Assembly (NCBI RefSeq): GCF_036199905.1 | Contig: NZ_CP108109.1 | Span: forward strand, 3,395,501-3,459,500 | Reading direction: 5' to 3' | Length of the DNA: 64,000 bases | Source of the DNA: Streptomyces sp. NBC_00223 | Lineage (GTDB): Bacteria; Actinomycetota; Actinomycetes; Streptomycetales; Streptomycetaceae | Shown: one piece after another, positions 45,484 through 53,482 of the stretch | Layout: every line of letters begins with the position of its first letter | How positions within the stretch are numbered: the first letter of the stretch is position 1 | Notes under the pieces: generated by a model | What the model was told of the DNA's origin: nothing | The model's database searches: none | The model's input: only the letters and a program-made list of their open reading frames with translations | Position numbers and translations under genes: made by a program

Positions 45484-46559
45484 GGATCCTGGTCACCGGC
45501 GGCGCCGGCTTCATCGGTTCGCACTACGTACGGTCCCTGCTCAACGGGGGCCGTACCGGGGGCGATCCGGCCGGTGTCGGTGGATCTCGCGGCCGTCCCG
45601 GTGGTGGTCCGGGCGGTGACCCCGTCGTCGGCAACCCCGGTGGTGGTCCCGGTGGTGATCGCGGTGGTGATCCCGGTGCCGGGGGCGTCACCGAGGTGAC
45701 GGTGATCGACCGGCTGACGTACGCGGGCCGCAGGGAGAACCTGCCGCCGGACGGGCCCCGGTTGCGGTTCGTGCACGGGGACGTGTGCGACGCGGACCTG
45801 CTGACGAAGGTGCTGCCGGGACACGACGCCGTGGTCCACTTCGCCGCGGAGTCGCACGTGGACCGCTCGCTGCTCGGCGCCGCGGAGTTCGTCCGCACCA
45901 ACGTCGCGGGCACCCAGACGCTCCTCGACGCCTGCCTGCGCACCGGCGTGGGCCCCGTCGTCCACGTCTCGACGGACGAGGTGTACGGGTCGATCGGCTC
46001 CGGATCGTGGACCGAGGAGTCGCCGCTGCTCCCCAACTCGCCCTACGCGGCCTCCAAGGCGGGGAGCGACCTGATCGCCCGCGCCTTCGCCAGAACGCAC
46101 GGGATGGACGTACGGATCACCCGGTGCTCCAACAACTACGGCCCCTACCAGCATCCCGAGAAGCTGATCCCTCTCTTCGTCACCCGCTTCCTGACCGGGC
46201 GCGAAGCGCCCCTGTACGGCGACGGGCGCAACGTCCGGGAGTGGATCCACGTGGACGACCACTGCCGAGCCGTCCACCAGGTACTGCTGAAAGGGGGCCC
46301 GGGGGAGATCTACAACATCGGTGGCGGCAGCGGGCTCACCAACCGTGAGATCGTGGGGATGCTCCTCGAACTGTGCGACGCCGACTGGTCCTTGGTGCGT
46401 GAGGTGCCGGACCGCAAGGGGCACGACCTGCGTTACGCACTCGACGGCGGCAAGGCCCGTGAGGAATTGGGCTTCGAGCCGCGCTGGACGCTGGACAAGG
46501 GGCTGGTCGACACCGTGGCCTGGTACCGGGACAATCCGGGGTTCTGGCGCGGCCGGTAG
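45480..46559 (+). CDS. rmlB: dTDP-glucose 4,6-dehydratase with Gly-rich insertion
   Basis: 359 residues, extended SDR: TGGAGFIGS, HFAAESHVDRS, STDEVYG, YAASKAG with catalytic Tyr/Lys, and NNYGPYQHPEKLIP. It converts dTDP-glucose to the 4-keto-6-deoxy sugar. Between the first helix (VRSLL) and second strand (EVTVIDRLTYAG) is an extra stretch of about 45 residues of Gly/Pro/Asp/Arg, absent from ordinary RmlB, which comes from a repetitive GGTGGTCC-type DNA tract. Catalytic residues are intact, so it may still be active. Confidence 0.92.
   Translation: MRILVTGGAGFIGSHYVRSLLNGGRTGGDPAGVGGSRGRPGGGPGGDPVVGNPGGGPGGDRGGDPGAGGVTEVTVIDRLTYAGRRENLPPDGPRLRFVHGDVCDADLLTKVLPGHDAVVHFAAESHVDRSLLGAAEFVRTNVAGTQTLLDACLRTGVGPVVHVSTDEVYGSIGSGSWTEESPLLPNSPYAASKAGSDLIARAFARTHGMDVRITRCSNNYGPYQHPEKLIPLFVTRFLTGREAPLYGDGRNVREWIHVDDHCRAVHQVLLKGGPGEIYNIGGGSGLTNREIVGMLLELCDADWSLVREVPDRKGHDLRYALDGGKAREELGFEPRWTLDKGLVDTVAWYRDNPGFWRGR
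45545..45690 (+). repeat. GGTGGTCCC/GGTGATCC-type low-complexity tract inside rmlB
   Basis: An in-frame imperfect tandem repeat encodes the Gly/Pro/Asp-rich insertion. Slippage expansion is the likely origin. Confidence 0.75.
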
Positions 46560-46875
46560 CCGTCGGAATCGCCCGCATCAGCGGTGATCAGCAGTCGTCC
46601 GGCCCGCGGGTGGTCCTCCTTGCCGCGGGCCTTCCGCCAGCGGCGGATCCCACTCGAACTCTGCTGCCGGCGGCGCCCGTTGCCCCTCCGATGCGCTCGT
46701 ACCACGCCAACGGGCCGACCCGCGGGAAGCCACGGGTCAATGATCCGCGAGCCCTTGACTCAACGGCGTTGGTACTAGCCGGGCTCGAGCGCCACCGGCC
46801 ACAGTGGCGGGACCGGCTCAGGACCTTCTGCCCCGGGGTCTCCCCCGGGGCGCCGCACACACTTGGGGAGAAGCA
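46560..46875. other. Intergenic region before the NTF2-like gene
   Basis: No gene is seen. TACTAGC (46773) and CTCGAGC (46784) are 11 bases apart, a weak SARP-box candidate. Confidence 0.4.
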
Positions 46876-47313
46876 GTGACCAACACGTATGCCACCTTCG
46901 TGCCGACCGATCTGTACGCGCGGATCCAGCAGTTCTACGCACACCAGATGCAGGCGCTGGACGCCGGCCGGTTCGCGGAGTACGCCGACACCTTCACCGA
47001 GGACGGCACCTTCCAGCACTCGCCCCAGGCCGCGCCCGCCAGCACCCGGCTCGGCATCGTGGCCGAACTGGTCGAGTTCAACAAGCGGTTCGACAACGAC
47101 CCGGTGCGGCGCCGGCACTGGTTCAACCACATCGCCCTGGAACCGCAGGCCGACGGCAGCATCCGCTCCACCGTCTACGCCCTCGTGGTCACGGTCCGGC
47201 CCAACGCCAAGCCGGAGATCACGCCGAGCTGCGTCGTCCACGACGTCCTCACGGTCGACGGAGAAACCGTCCTCACCCGTTCCCGGCTGGTGACGCACGA
47301 CCAGCTCTTCTGA
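46876..47313 (+). CDS. SnoaL/NTF2-like protein (ActVI-ORFA type)
   Basis: 145 residues with the NTF2-like pattern: IQQFYAHQMQALDAGRFAEYADTFTEDGTFQHSP, ELVEFNKRFD and RHWFNHIALEPQADGSIRSTVYALVVT. Small proteins of this fold in aromatic polyketide clusters act as cyclases or as auxiliary factors; the pyran-ring-associated ActVI-ORFA/Med-ORF10 group is the closest in context. GTG 46876 has GGGGAG 5 bases upstream. Last gene of the cluster. Confidence 0.75.
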   Translation: MTNTYATFVPTDLYARIQQFYAHQMQALDAGRFAEYADTFTEDGTFQHSPQAAPASTRLGIVAELVEFNKRFDNDPVRRRHWFNHIALEPQADGSIRSTVYALVVTVRPNAKPEITPSCVVHDVLTVDGETVLTRSRLVTHDQLF

Positions 47314-47486
47314 CCACCCGGTGCCCCCTCAGCCCTCCGGTACGCGGCCCGCCCCGCTCCGCCCGGGCCCCGCCCACCGCCGCTGCACGCTCGCCGCACG
47401 AATGGCCACCGCCCGGCCACCGGCGACCCCTGAATGCCGTCCGGCGAGAGGTCCGCGGGCGGCCCCAAGACCCCCCGAAAAAGGAA

Positions 47487-47521
47487 AAACCCCAGGTCAC
47501 GGCGAGTGAGTCCTGGGGTTT
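47487..47521 (-). terminator. Terminator behind the tRNA fragment
   Basis: AAACCCCAGG and CCTGGGGTTT pair across a 15-base loop just downstream, on the minus strand, of the truncated tRNA, as expected for a tRNA terminator. Confidence 0.6.
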
Positions 47522-47524
47522 CTC

Positions 47525-47568
47525 GGAGCCGCCTTCGGGATTCGAACCCGAGACCTACGCATTACGAG
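47525..47568 (-). other. 3' half of a tRNA-Thr(CGT) gene, probable attachment-site scar
   Basis: On the minus strand the anticodon loop CTCGTAA, 3' anticodon stem TGCGT, T-arm TCGGG-TTCGAAT-CCCGA and acceptor strand AGGCGGC can be read. The 5' half is missing: the bases before the loop do not pair with the stem. A break exactly at the anticodon loop is what tyrosine-integrase elements leave when they recombine at a tRNA 3' end. No integrase is present. Confidence 0.7.
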
Positions 47569-47690
47569 ACCGCGAGTGATCATGTTGCGTGGTGCCCCGT
47601 CGTGCTGCGCAACCCTCTCTGTCAAAGTAGATCGAGTCGGGCATACTGGATGATTCATTGAGTCGAGGGCGGAGAAGGAGTAGTGCCCGG

Positions 47691-48104
47691 GTGGCCAGCA
47701 CGAATGACCACGGGACCCCTGATCCGCAGGTGGAAGCCCGCTCGACCGGCCCGCGCCGGTATACCGCGGAGTACAAGGCGAGGATCCTCGCCTTGTACGA
47801 GACGTTGGACAAGAAGGGCAAAGGTGCCCTGCTGCGGCGGGAGGGCCTGTACTCGTCGTTGATCACAACGTGGCGGCAGCAGCGGGACAAGGGCGCCCTG
47901 GACGCGCTCGCCGCGCCGGCCGGACGGCCGAAGGCGGACCCGCGGGACAGGGAGATCGCGAAGCTGAAGGCGGAGAGGGACCGGCTGGAGGCCGATCTCG
48001 CCAAGGCCCGCACCGTGATCGAGGTTCAGGGAAAACTCTCCGCGCTGCTCGACCAGTTCGCCACGGACAGCGCCCCGAACCAGAACGGCGAGAAGGACCA
48101 GTGA
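47691..48104 (+). CDS. IS3-family transposase OrfA (copy A)
   Basis: 137 residues: HTH region ([23 protein letters not shown]...[19 protein letters not shown]) and a C-terminal coiled coil ([22 protein letters not shown]). GTG 47691 has GAAGGAG upstream. Its stop overlaps OrfB by GTGA. Confidence 0.85.
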   Translation: MASTNDHGTPDPQVEARSTGPRRYTAEYKARILALYETLDKKGKGALLRREGLYSSLITTWRQQRDKGALDALAAPAGRPKADPRDREIAKLKAERDRLEADLAKARTVIEVQGKLSALLDQFATDSAPNQNGEKDQ

Positions 48105-49159
48105 CCGGGGCCGACCCCGCGGCCGGGTTCGACGCTGCCCGCTACCAGGCCCTCGAAGAGCTCACCGGGCTGGTCGGACGCGTCCAGGCATGCGCCGCGC
48201 TCGGCGTGAGCCGGGCCACCTACTACCGCCACCACCGCCAGAGCCCCGCCCCGGCCAGGCCGCGGCAAAAACGACGCCGGCACCCCCGCGCGCTCACCCC
48301 GGAGGAGGAGATACGGGTCCTCGACGTGCTCCACTGCCCGGAGTTCGCCGACATGGCGCCCGCCGAGATCTACGCCATCCTTCTGGACCGGGGTGTCTAC
48401 CTGTGCTCGGAGTCGACGATGTATCGGCTCCTGCGACGCCGTGGCGAGGTCCGTGAACGCCGCCGCCAGGCCGTCCACCCGCCCCGGGCGGTGCCCGAGC
48501 TGATCGCCGAGGGCCCGAACCGGGTCTGGAGCTGGGACATCACGAAGCTGAAGGGGCCGGTCAAGGGCGTCTACTACTGCCTCTACACGATCATCGACAT
48601 CTTCAGCCGCTACACGGTCGGCTGGATGATCGCCGACCGGGAGAACAAGGACCTCGCCGGGCGGTTCCTGTCCGAGACGATCGCCAAGTACGGCATCGGG
48701 CCAGGCCGGTTGACGATCCACTCGGACCGCGGGTCCCCGATGGTCGCGCAGAACGTCGCCCAGATGATGGCCGCTCTCGGCGTCACCAAGTCGCATTCGC
48801 GGCCGAAGACGTCGAACGACAACCCGTACAGCGAGAGCCAGTACAAGACCCTGAAATACCGGCACGACTTCCCGGACCGTTTCGGCTCCCTCGAGGACGC
48901 CCGGGCATGGTGCACCCATTTCTTCACCTGGTACAACGAGGAGCACCGGCACTCCGGGATCGGCCTGCACACCCCCTACGACATGCACTTCGGCCTCGCC
49001 GAGCAGCTCCGCGAGATGCGTGCCGACGTCCTCCAGGCGGTCTACGCGAAGCACCCCGAGCGCTTCGTCCGCAAGCCGCCGGAGCCGCCGAAACTCCCCG
49101 CAGCAGCCTGGATCAACAAGCCGGCACAAGACGGCCCACTGATCCCGGCACAGCGTTAG
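48101..49159 (+). CDS. IS3-family transposase OrfB (copy A)
   Basis: 352 residues with an HTH_21-like N-terminus and rve integrase core. The DDE acids are visible in [19 protein letters not shown] and the Glu of [13 protein letters not shown]. Intact, so the element may be active. Confidence 0.9.
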   Translation: MTGADPAAGFDAARYQALEELTGLVGRVQACAALGVSRATYYRHHRQSPAPARPRQKRRRHPRALTPEEEIRVLDVLHCPEFADMAPAEIYAILLDRGVYLCSESTMYRLLRRRGEVRERRRQAVHPPRAVPELIAEGPNRVWSWDITKLKGPVKGVYYCLYTIIDIFSRYTVGWMIADRENKDLAGRFLSETIAKYGIGPGRLTIHSDRGSPMVAQNVAQMMAALGVTKSHSRPKTSNDNPYSESQYKTLKYRHDFPDRFGSLEDARAWCTHFFTWYNEEHRHSGIGLHTPYDMHFGLAEQLREMRADVLQAVYAKHPERFVRKPPEPPKLPAAAWINKPAQDGPLIPAQR

Positions 49160-49189
49160 AACGATCTACCTGCCTTGATCGCTTTGACA

Positions 49190-49908
49190 GGTTCCGCAAT
49201 GACGTTCTTGCTGGCCAGAGCACGTGCAGCAGGTTAACCCGTGCCGCTCTGTGCTGCGCCATCCAAAGGCGTCTGTCCACCGGCTGTCCACCGGAAGGGA
49301 TTCGCTCGAGGTCACCGAAGCCACCGCGTCGACGGCTTGGTGGACAGCCCATCGAGTCGCGAGACCATCGAGCGGCCTTTGTTGATCCTCCACAACAGTC
49401 TTCACCGGAGAGCCAAGAGGTGGTGGATTGGGTCGGCCACAGGCACGTGGGTCCATCCCCGTCGACACACGGAACAGTGAATGTGTGTCTCATAGCTTCC
49501 GGTCAAATGTGGTCACTATCGCACGCGGGGGGAGGCTCTCGATCCGCACGCCTCCCTGCGGGCAAAGCCGCCGTGAACCATCCGCCGGGAGGCGGCCATC
49601 CAGCGCACGCGGGTCGCACGCACCGTGCCCACTCGTCCGGATGACGGCCGACGCCGATCCTTGTCGTGTCGGTGGGAGGACCCGTCTGGCGCCTCTGCCG
49701 GCGCAGACGTTCCCTGGGAGGGTGGTTGGCGGAGTCGATGAGATCGGGGCTGGTGGGTGGCGGGCGGGACCAGCGCTCCGGGCCAGCCCGCAGCATCCGC
49801 CACCATTTGTTACGCCCGTCGTCCTCCTCGAAGTGTTCTCATCTCCATGGACGTCTCAGGCACCCTGATCGCCCTTTCTCGCATCGCCGACAGGCCCGGA
49901 GACTCCCC
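49190..49908. other. Inter-element DNA without recognisable genes
   Basis: 719 bases between the two IS3-family elements. Open frames on both strands have no RBS and no recognisable motif. Probably decayed mobile-element DNA. Confidence 0.5.
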
Positions 49909-49973
49909 TGAAGCTTCCCCGTTGACCTGGACACCTGGAGACTGGGACGTGGTCCCAGAGGAAGTAGAGCCAG

Positions 49974-50273
49974 GTGAGCAACAAGCAGGGCAAGCGGTAC
50001 TCGGAGGAGTTCAAGCGTGATGCCGTCGCGCTGGCCCGATCCTCCAGCAAAACGGTCACCGAGGTGGCCCGAGGCCTGGGAGTGAGCCCCGAGGGGCTGC
50101 GGAGCTGGGTCAAGCAGGACAAGATCGACCGCGGCGAGGGCGGCCCGGGCGAACTGACCAGCGCCGAGCACGAGGAATTGCGTCGCCTTCGCCGGCAGAA
50201 CCTCGAACAGCAGAAGACCATCGAGGTCCTGAAAAAAGCCACGGCCTTCTTCGCGCGGGAGAGCGACCGGTGA
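49974..50273 (+). CDS. IS3-family transposase OrfA (copy B)
   Basis: 99 residues: HTH (RYSEEFKRDAVALARSSSKTVTEVARGLGV) plus leucine-zipper-like tail. An A6G run near 50232 lies in the region where the -1 frame is open into OrfB, so a fused OrfAB by ribosomal slippage is possible. Confidence 0.85.
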   Translation: MSNKQGKRYSEEFKRDAVALARSSSKTVTEVARGLGVSPEGLRSWVKQDKIDRGEGGPGELTSAEHEELRRLRRQNLEQQKTIEVLKKATAFFARESDR

Positions 50274-51151
50274 GCGAGGTCTACCGGTTCATCGCGGCGG
50301 AGAAGGCCACCTACCCGGTCACCCTGCTCTGCCGCGTACTCGGTGTTCCTCGCTCCTCCTTCTACGCCTGGAGCGACGGCGAGGACACCCGGCGCGCGCG
50401 CCGTCGGGCCGACGAAGCACTCGTGCACGAGATCACGGTGGTCCACCTGGCCTCCAGGGGCGCCTACGGCGTCCCGCGCGTTCATGCCGAGCTGCGGCGG
50501 CTGGGCCATGGCGTGAACCGCAAGCGTGTCGAGCGGCTGATGCGCGAACGAGGCATCGCCGGAGTCACCCGCCGTCACCGCCGGTCGCTGACCCGGCCGG
50601 ACAAGCAGGCGCGGCCCGCACCGGACCTGATCGGCCGTGACTTCACCGCGGACCGGCCCGGCACCCGCCTGGTCGGCGACATCACCTACCTGCCGACCGA
50701 GGAGGGCTGGCTCTACCTCGCCTGCTGGCTGGACCTGGCCACCCGCGAGATCGTCGGCTGGTCGATGGCCGACCACCACCGCGCCGACCTGGTCGTCGAC
50801 GCCCTGCACAAGGCCCACGGACGCGGTCGCCTGGAACCGGACTGCATCGCGCACAGCGACCGCGGAAGCGAATACACCTCGGCTCAATTCCGCAGCGAGG
50901 TAACCAGGTTGGGCATGAGGGCGAGCACCGGACGCACCGGCTCGTGTTACGACAACGCCGCAGCCGAGAGCTTCTGGGCGGTTCTCAAAGCCGAGATCGG
51001 CACCCGGACCTGGCCCGACAGGGCAACCGCCCGCACCGAGGTCTTCTCCTTCATCGAGACCTTCTACAACCGGCGCCGACTACGCAAACACCCCAACTGG
51101 GGCTACCTGACCCCGCACGAGACCCGACAGCGGCACACCATCGCCGCATAA
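50270..51151 (+). CDS. IS3-family transposase OrfB (copy B)
   Basis: 293 residues, HTH_21 then rve core; DDE in LVGDITYLP, IAHSDRGSEY and DNAAAESFWAVLKAE. It overlaps OrfA by GTGA and is in the -1 frame relative to it. Confidence 0.9.
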   Translation: MSEVYRFIAAEKATYPVTLLCRVLGVPRSSFYAWSDGEDTRRARRRADEALVHEITVVHLASRGAYGVPRVHAELRRLGHGVNRKRVERLMRERGIAGVTRRHRRSLTRPDKQARPAPDLIGRDFTADRPGTRLVGDITYLPTEEGWLYLACWLDLATREIVGWSMADHHRADLVVDALHKAHGRGRLEPDCIAHSDRGSEYTSAQFRSEVTRLGMRASTGRTGSCYDNAAAESFWAVLKAEIGTRTWPDRATARTEVFSFIETFYNRRRLRKHPNWGYLTPHETRQRHTIAA

Positions 51152-51183
51152 GAACGAGTGTCCGAGATCACGGGGAAACTTCA

Positions 51184-51900
51184 CAACGGCTGGTTCCCCT
51201 TGATCACGGCGATGTAGTGGGCTTTCTTGTCCTCGACGAGGAAGCGGGCGTGCGCGGTCTGGGAGTGCAGGGCGTCGAAGGTGACCACGGTGTCGGTCAG
51301 GTCGAGCTCTGCGAGCAGGGGCCGGAAGACGGTGATTTCGTTGGTCTTGCCGTCCACCTCGCGCTGGGCGGTGACCAGGCCGGTGCCGGTCATCGCGGCA
51401 AGGAGGTGGACTTGGCTGCCGTCCGCGCGGCGGGCGCCCCGCACCGTCTTTCCGTCCACGGCCAGGGAACGCCGGGACTGCTTGAACAGGTCCTGGTCCC
51501 TCGGTGTGCGGCCGGGGTCCCGAGCGGCGAGCCAGGTGCCGATCGCGTTGTCGAGTGCGTTGCCGTCGATGCGTTGCAGGATTCGGCGCACGGTGGCCTC
51601 GGCCGGAGCGGTCGGGCCGCTGGGTTCCCGGTTCGGGCCGCCGAGGGCGGCAAGCACGGTGGCCGGGGCGTCTGCGGCCCACTCCGCGATCGCGGTCAGG
51701 GATCTCGAGCCGGCCAGCACCGCGCAGGCGGTCAGCGCGAGGACGAAGGCGAGGGGATGGCGGCGGCCCTTGGCCCGGCGCGGATCGGGTACCACGGCGA
51801 GACAGTCCAGCAGTTCCGGATGTTCCTCGGGCGCGGGAGGCCGGGCGGTAGTGAGCTGGCCCAGACTGGCAGGGATGGGCGATGATGAGCGGCCAGGCAC
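51184..51900 (-). pseudogene. Truncated ISAs1-family transposase
   Basis: About 239 residues are readable from GTG 51900 (LLDCLAVVPDPRRAKGRRHPL, AVDGKTVRGARRADGSQVHL, VVTFDALHSQTAHARFLVE). The frame is cut at KGNQP by the right end of the IS3 element. The C-terminal third is not found on the other side of that element, so it is lost. Confidence 0.88.
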
Positions 51901-52136
51901 GGTCTTCCGTTGCGGTGATCAGGGACTCGACACCTCATGATCACCCGGAGGCCGTGCCTGCCTCCGTTCCGGCCCGGTCTACGGATATGGCGGCCAGCCG
52001 AGCCACATGAATCGCCATCAAGCCGGTCAGACCGTCTGAACGACGCCGCCCTGCATCCCGGGGGCCACACATGGGAACTTACCGAATCTCCGCTGAGAGG
52101 CACTGTGTTCGACCCATCCGCTTCTCGCAAATTCGG

Positions 52137-52233
52137 TCCCTCGTAGCTCATCAGGCAGAGCCCGCACGGTGCCGGCGTCCGGCAGCAGTCGCACAGCACC
52201 GAAGAGACCCCGGTTCGAGTCCGGGCGAGGGAA
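52137..52233 (+). tRNA. tRNA-like gene with abnormal central region
   Basis: A 7-bp acceptor (TCCCTCG/CGAGGGA), D-arm (GCTC-ATCAGGCA-GAGC) and perfect T-arm (CCCGG-TTCGAGT-CCGGG) are all present. The 47 bases between D-stem and T-stem are about 20 too long. The best anticodon arm is GCACG-GTGCCGG-CGTCC, which has one mismatch and would give anticodon GCC; the rest can fold as CGGTGC/GCACCG. No CCA is encoded. It may be an unusual tRNA, a decayed one, or a tRNA-like RNA. It lies 63 bases before the small-peptide genes. Confidence 0.45.
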
Positions 52234-52295
52234 CGCAGCGCTACAAGGCGCCGGCAACGAACAGAACGAAGTGCATCAGGAGAAGGGGAAAGTAG

Positions 52296-52466
52296 ATGGG
52301 TAAGGCGAAGCCGACTATCGCGGCGGCGAAGGCCGCGGTCAAGCGGGACTTGAGGAAGAGCGTCAACCCGCCGACGGGGGCACGGTCGCAGGAGTCCATC
52401 GGGGAGAAGTACATCCGCAACCACACCCCCGAGCGCCTGTACGGGCCGAAGGACAAGGACGAGTAG
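52296..52466 (+). CDS. Small basic protein, 56 residues
   Basis: Encodes a lysine-rich protein (MGKAKPTIAAAKAAVKRDLR at the N-terminus, ending ERLYGPKDKDE), with GGAGAAGGGGAAAG upstream of ATG 52296. No Cys, no signal peptide. Its stop overlaps the start of the next small frame (TAGTG). It heads the locus that runs through HTH-NUDIX to the radical SAM enzyme. Function unknown; it could be a precursor peptide or a DNA/RNA-binding accessory. Confidence 0.55.
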   Translation: MGKAKPTIAAAKAAVKRDLRKSVNPPTGARSQESIGEKYIRNHTPERLYGPKDKDE

Positions 52467-52552
52467 TGCCTGCCAAGAGGGACGTACCACCCGCCCCTGC
52501 CCCGGCTCCCTACCCGGTTCCCCCGGGCGGGCCGGCCCCGGCTCCCCGCTGA
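52466..52552 (+). CDS. 28-residue Pro/Ala-rich peptide
   Basis: GTG 52466 overlaps the preceding stop as TAGTG, implying coupled translation. The peptide is dominated by Pro and Ala (core PPAPAPAPYPVPPGG). GC-rich DNA can produce Pro/Ala-rich frames by chance, but the exact overlap and the RBS-spaced gene right after it favour reality. A leader or substrate of the downstream enzymes is possible; unproven. Confidence 0.35.
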   Translation: MPAKRDVPPAPAPAPYPVPPGGPAPAPR

Positions 52553-52561
52553 GAGGCACCA

Positions 52562-53482
52562 ATGCCTGCGTTACCCAGGTACAGGCCCCACGCCCAACTG
52601 ACGCCCGAGCAGATCTTGGCCCTCGGGAAGGCGATGCAGTCCCGGTACTACGGCGGGGACTCGATCCGGGACCTCGCACACGAAACGGGGCGGTCTTACG
52701 CCGCGACCCACAAGGCACTGCGCGCGGCGGGAACGAAGTTCCGAGGCCGGGGTGGGGACAGACGGTCCGAGGACATCAGGGAGAAGAAGCACATGGACAT
52801 CGACTGGACGGAGCCGCCGCGCCGGCGGATCGTCGCCCAGGCCGTCATCCGCAACACCCGCGGAGGCGTCCTCCTGGTCAACACCAACTCCCGCGACTAC
52901 TGGCACCTGCCGGGCGGCGGAGTCCACGCCAACGAGGACCCGTATGCCGCCTGCCGACGTGAAATCCGTGAGGAAACCGGCCTCGACCTCCCGCTCGCCG
53001 GGCTGCTCCTCGTGGATTACGTGCCGGCGGCCGACACCGCCGCCGAGGGGATCAGCCTCGTCTACGACGGAGGGATCATCCCCGGCGACACGAAGATCGT
53101 CCTGCCGAAGACGGACAGGCCCGGAGACGGGCCCGAAGTCGTCAGTACGACATGGGCCGACCCCCACGACCTGAGCCGCTACACCACCCAGGCACATCGC
53201 GCCCAGGCCGCACTTCGCGTCCTCACGCACGCGGACGCCGCCCGTTACCTCGTGAGGGGAAGGCCCGTCCTCCCCTCCACGGCCTCGCCCGCGGCCAGGG
53301 CTTGTGCAAGTTCCCGGGATCGTCCAACCCGTCTGAGGTTGGGGCGGGTTGGGGTGGATGAGGGAGCGGACACGGGGTCCGTGATCATTCAGGTGTCGAA
53401 GCCGAGTGATCAAAGAGGTTCCCGTGTCCGCTGTCTCATCTTCCTCGATCCCTGCTGTGTTGGCCAAGTTGGGTCCTCTTGA
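52562..53482 (+). CDS. HTH-NUDIX fusion protein, 3' end altered by IS insertion
   Basis: 306 residues as it stands. Residues 1-70 hold an HTH of the small Streptomyces type (LTPEQILALGKAMQ, GDSIRDLAHETGRSYAATHKALR). Residues 78-225 form a NUDIX hydrolase with the box G-x5-E-x7-REIREETG complete. An internal ATG at 52793 with GGGAGAAG upstream could also yield the NUDIX domain alone. The ISAs1 element begins at 53296, two codons before the ancestral end: joining across the duplication gives ...SPAAA and a stop, 246 residues. The last 60 or so residues are therefore IS-encoded. Confidence 0.82.
   Translation: MPALPRYRPHAQLTPEQILALGKAMQSRYYGGDSIRDLAHETGRSYAATHKALRAAGTKFRGRGGDRRSEDIREKKHMDIDWTEPPRRRIVAQAVIRNTRGGVLLVNTNSRDYWHLPGGGVHANEDPYAACRREIREETGLDLPLAGLLLVDYVPAADTAAEGISLVYDGGIIPGDTKIVLPKTDRPGDGPEVVSTTWADPHDLSRYTTQAHRAQAALRVLTHADAARYLVRGRPVLPSTASPAARACASSRDRPTRLRLGRVGVDEGADTGSVIIQVSKPSDQRGSRVRCLIFLDPCCVGQVGSS

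Larger units (their letters stand above)
47620..49189 (+). mobile_element. IS3-family element (copy A)
   Basis: TGTCAAAG at 47620 and its complement CTTTGACA ending at 49189, each followed inward by a GATC-containing match, bracket two overlapping transposase frames. No target duplication is visible. It lies 50 bases from the tRNA-Thr scar. Confidence 0.75.
49909..51183 (+). mobile_element. IS3-family element (copy B)
   Basis: The left end TGAAGCTTCCCCGTTGACCT (49909) matches the complement of the right end (TGAAGTTTCCCCGTGATCTC, ending 51183). It carries orfA/orfB and has cut into an older ISAs1-type transposase at its right edge. No target duplication is seen, so a deletion probably accompanied insertion. 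Confidence 0.8.

Noticed and set aside
49113..49493. 126-codon minus-strand frame between the IS3 elements
   Set aside because: Starts inside intergenic DNA and runs into IS sequence, no RBS, no recognisable motif.
52027..52257. 76-codon minus-strand frame containing FPRPDSNRG
   Set aside because: This is the typical translation of a tRNA T-arm read in antisense, not a gene.
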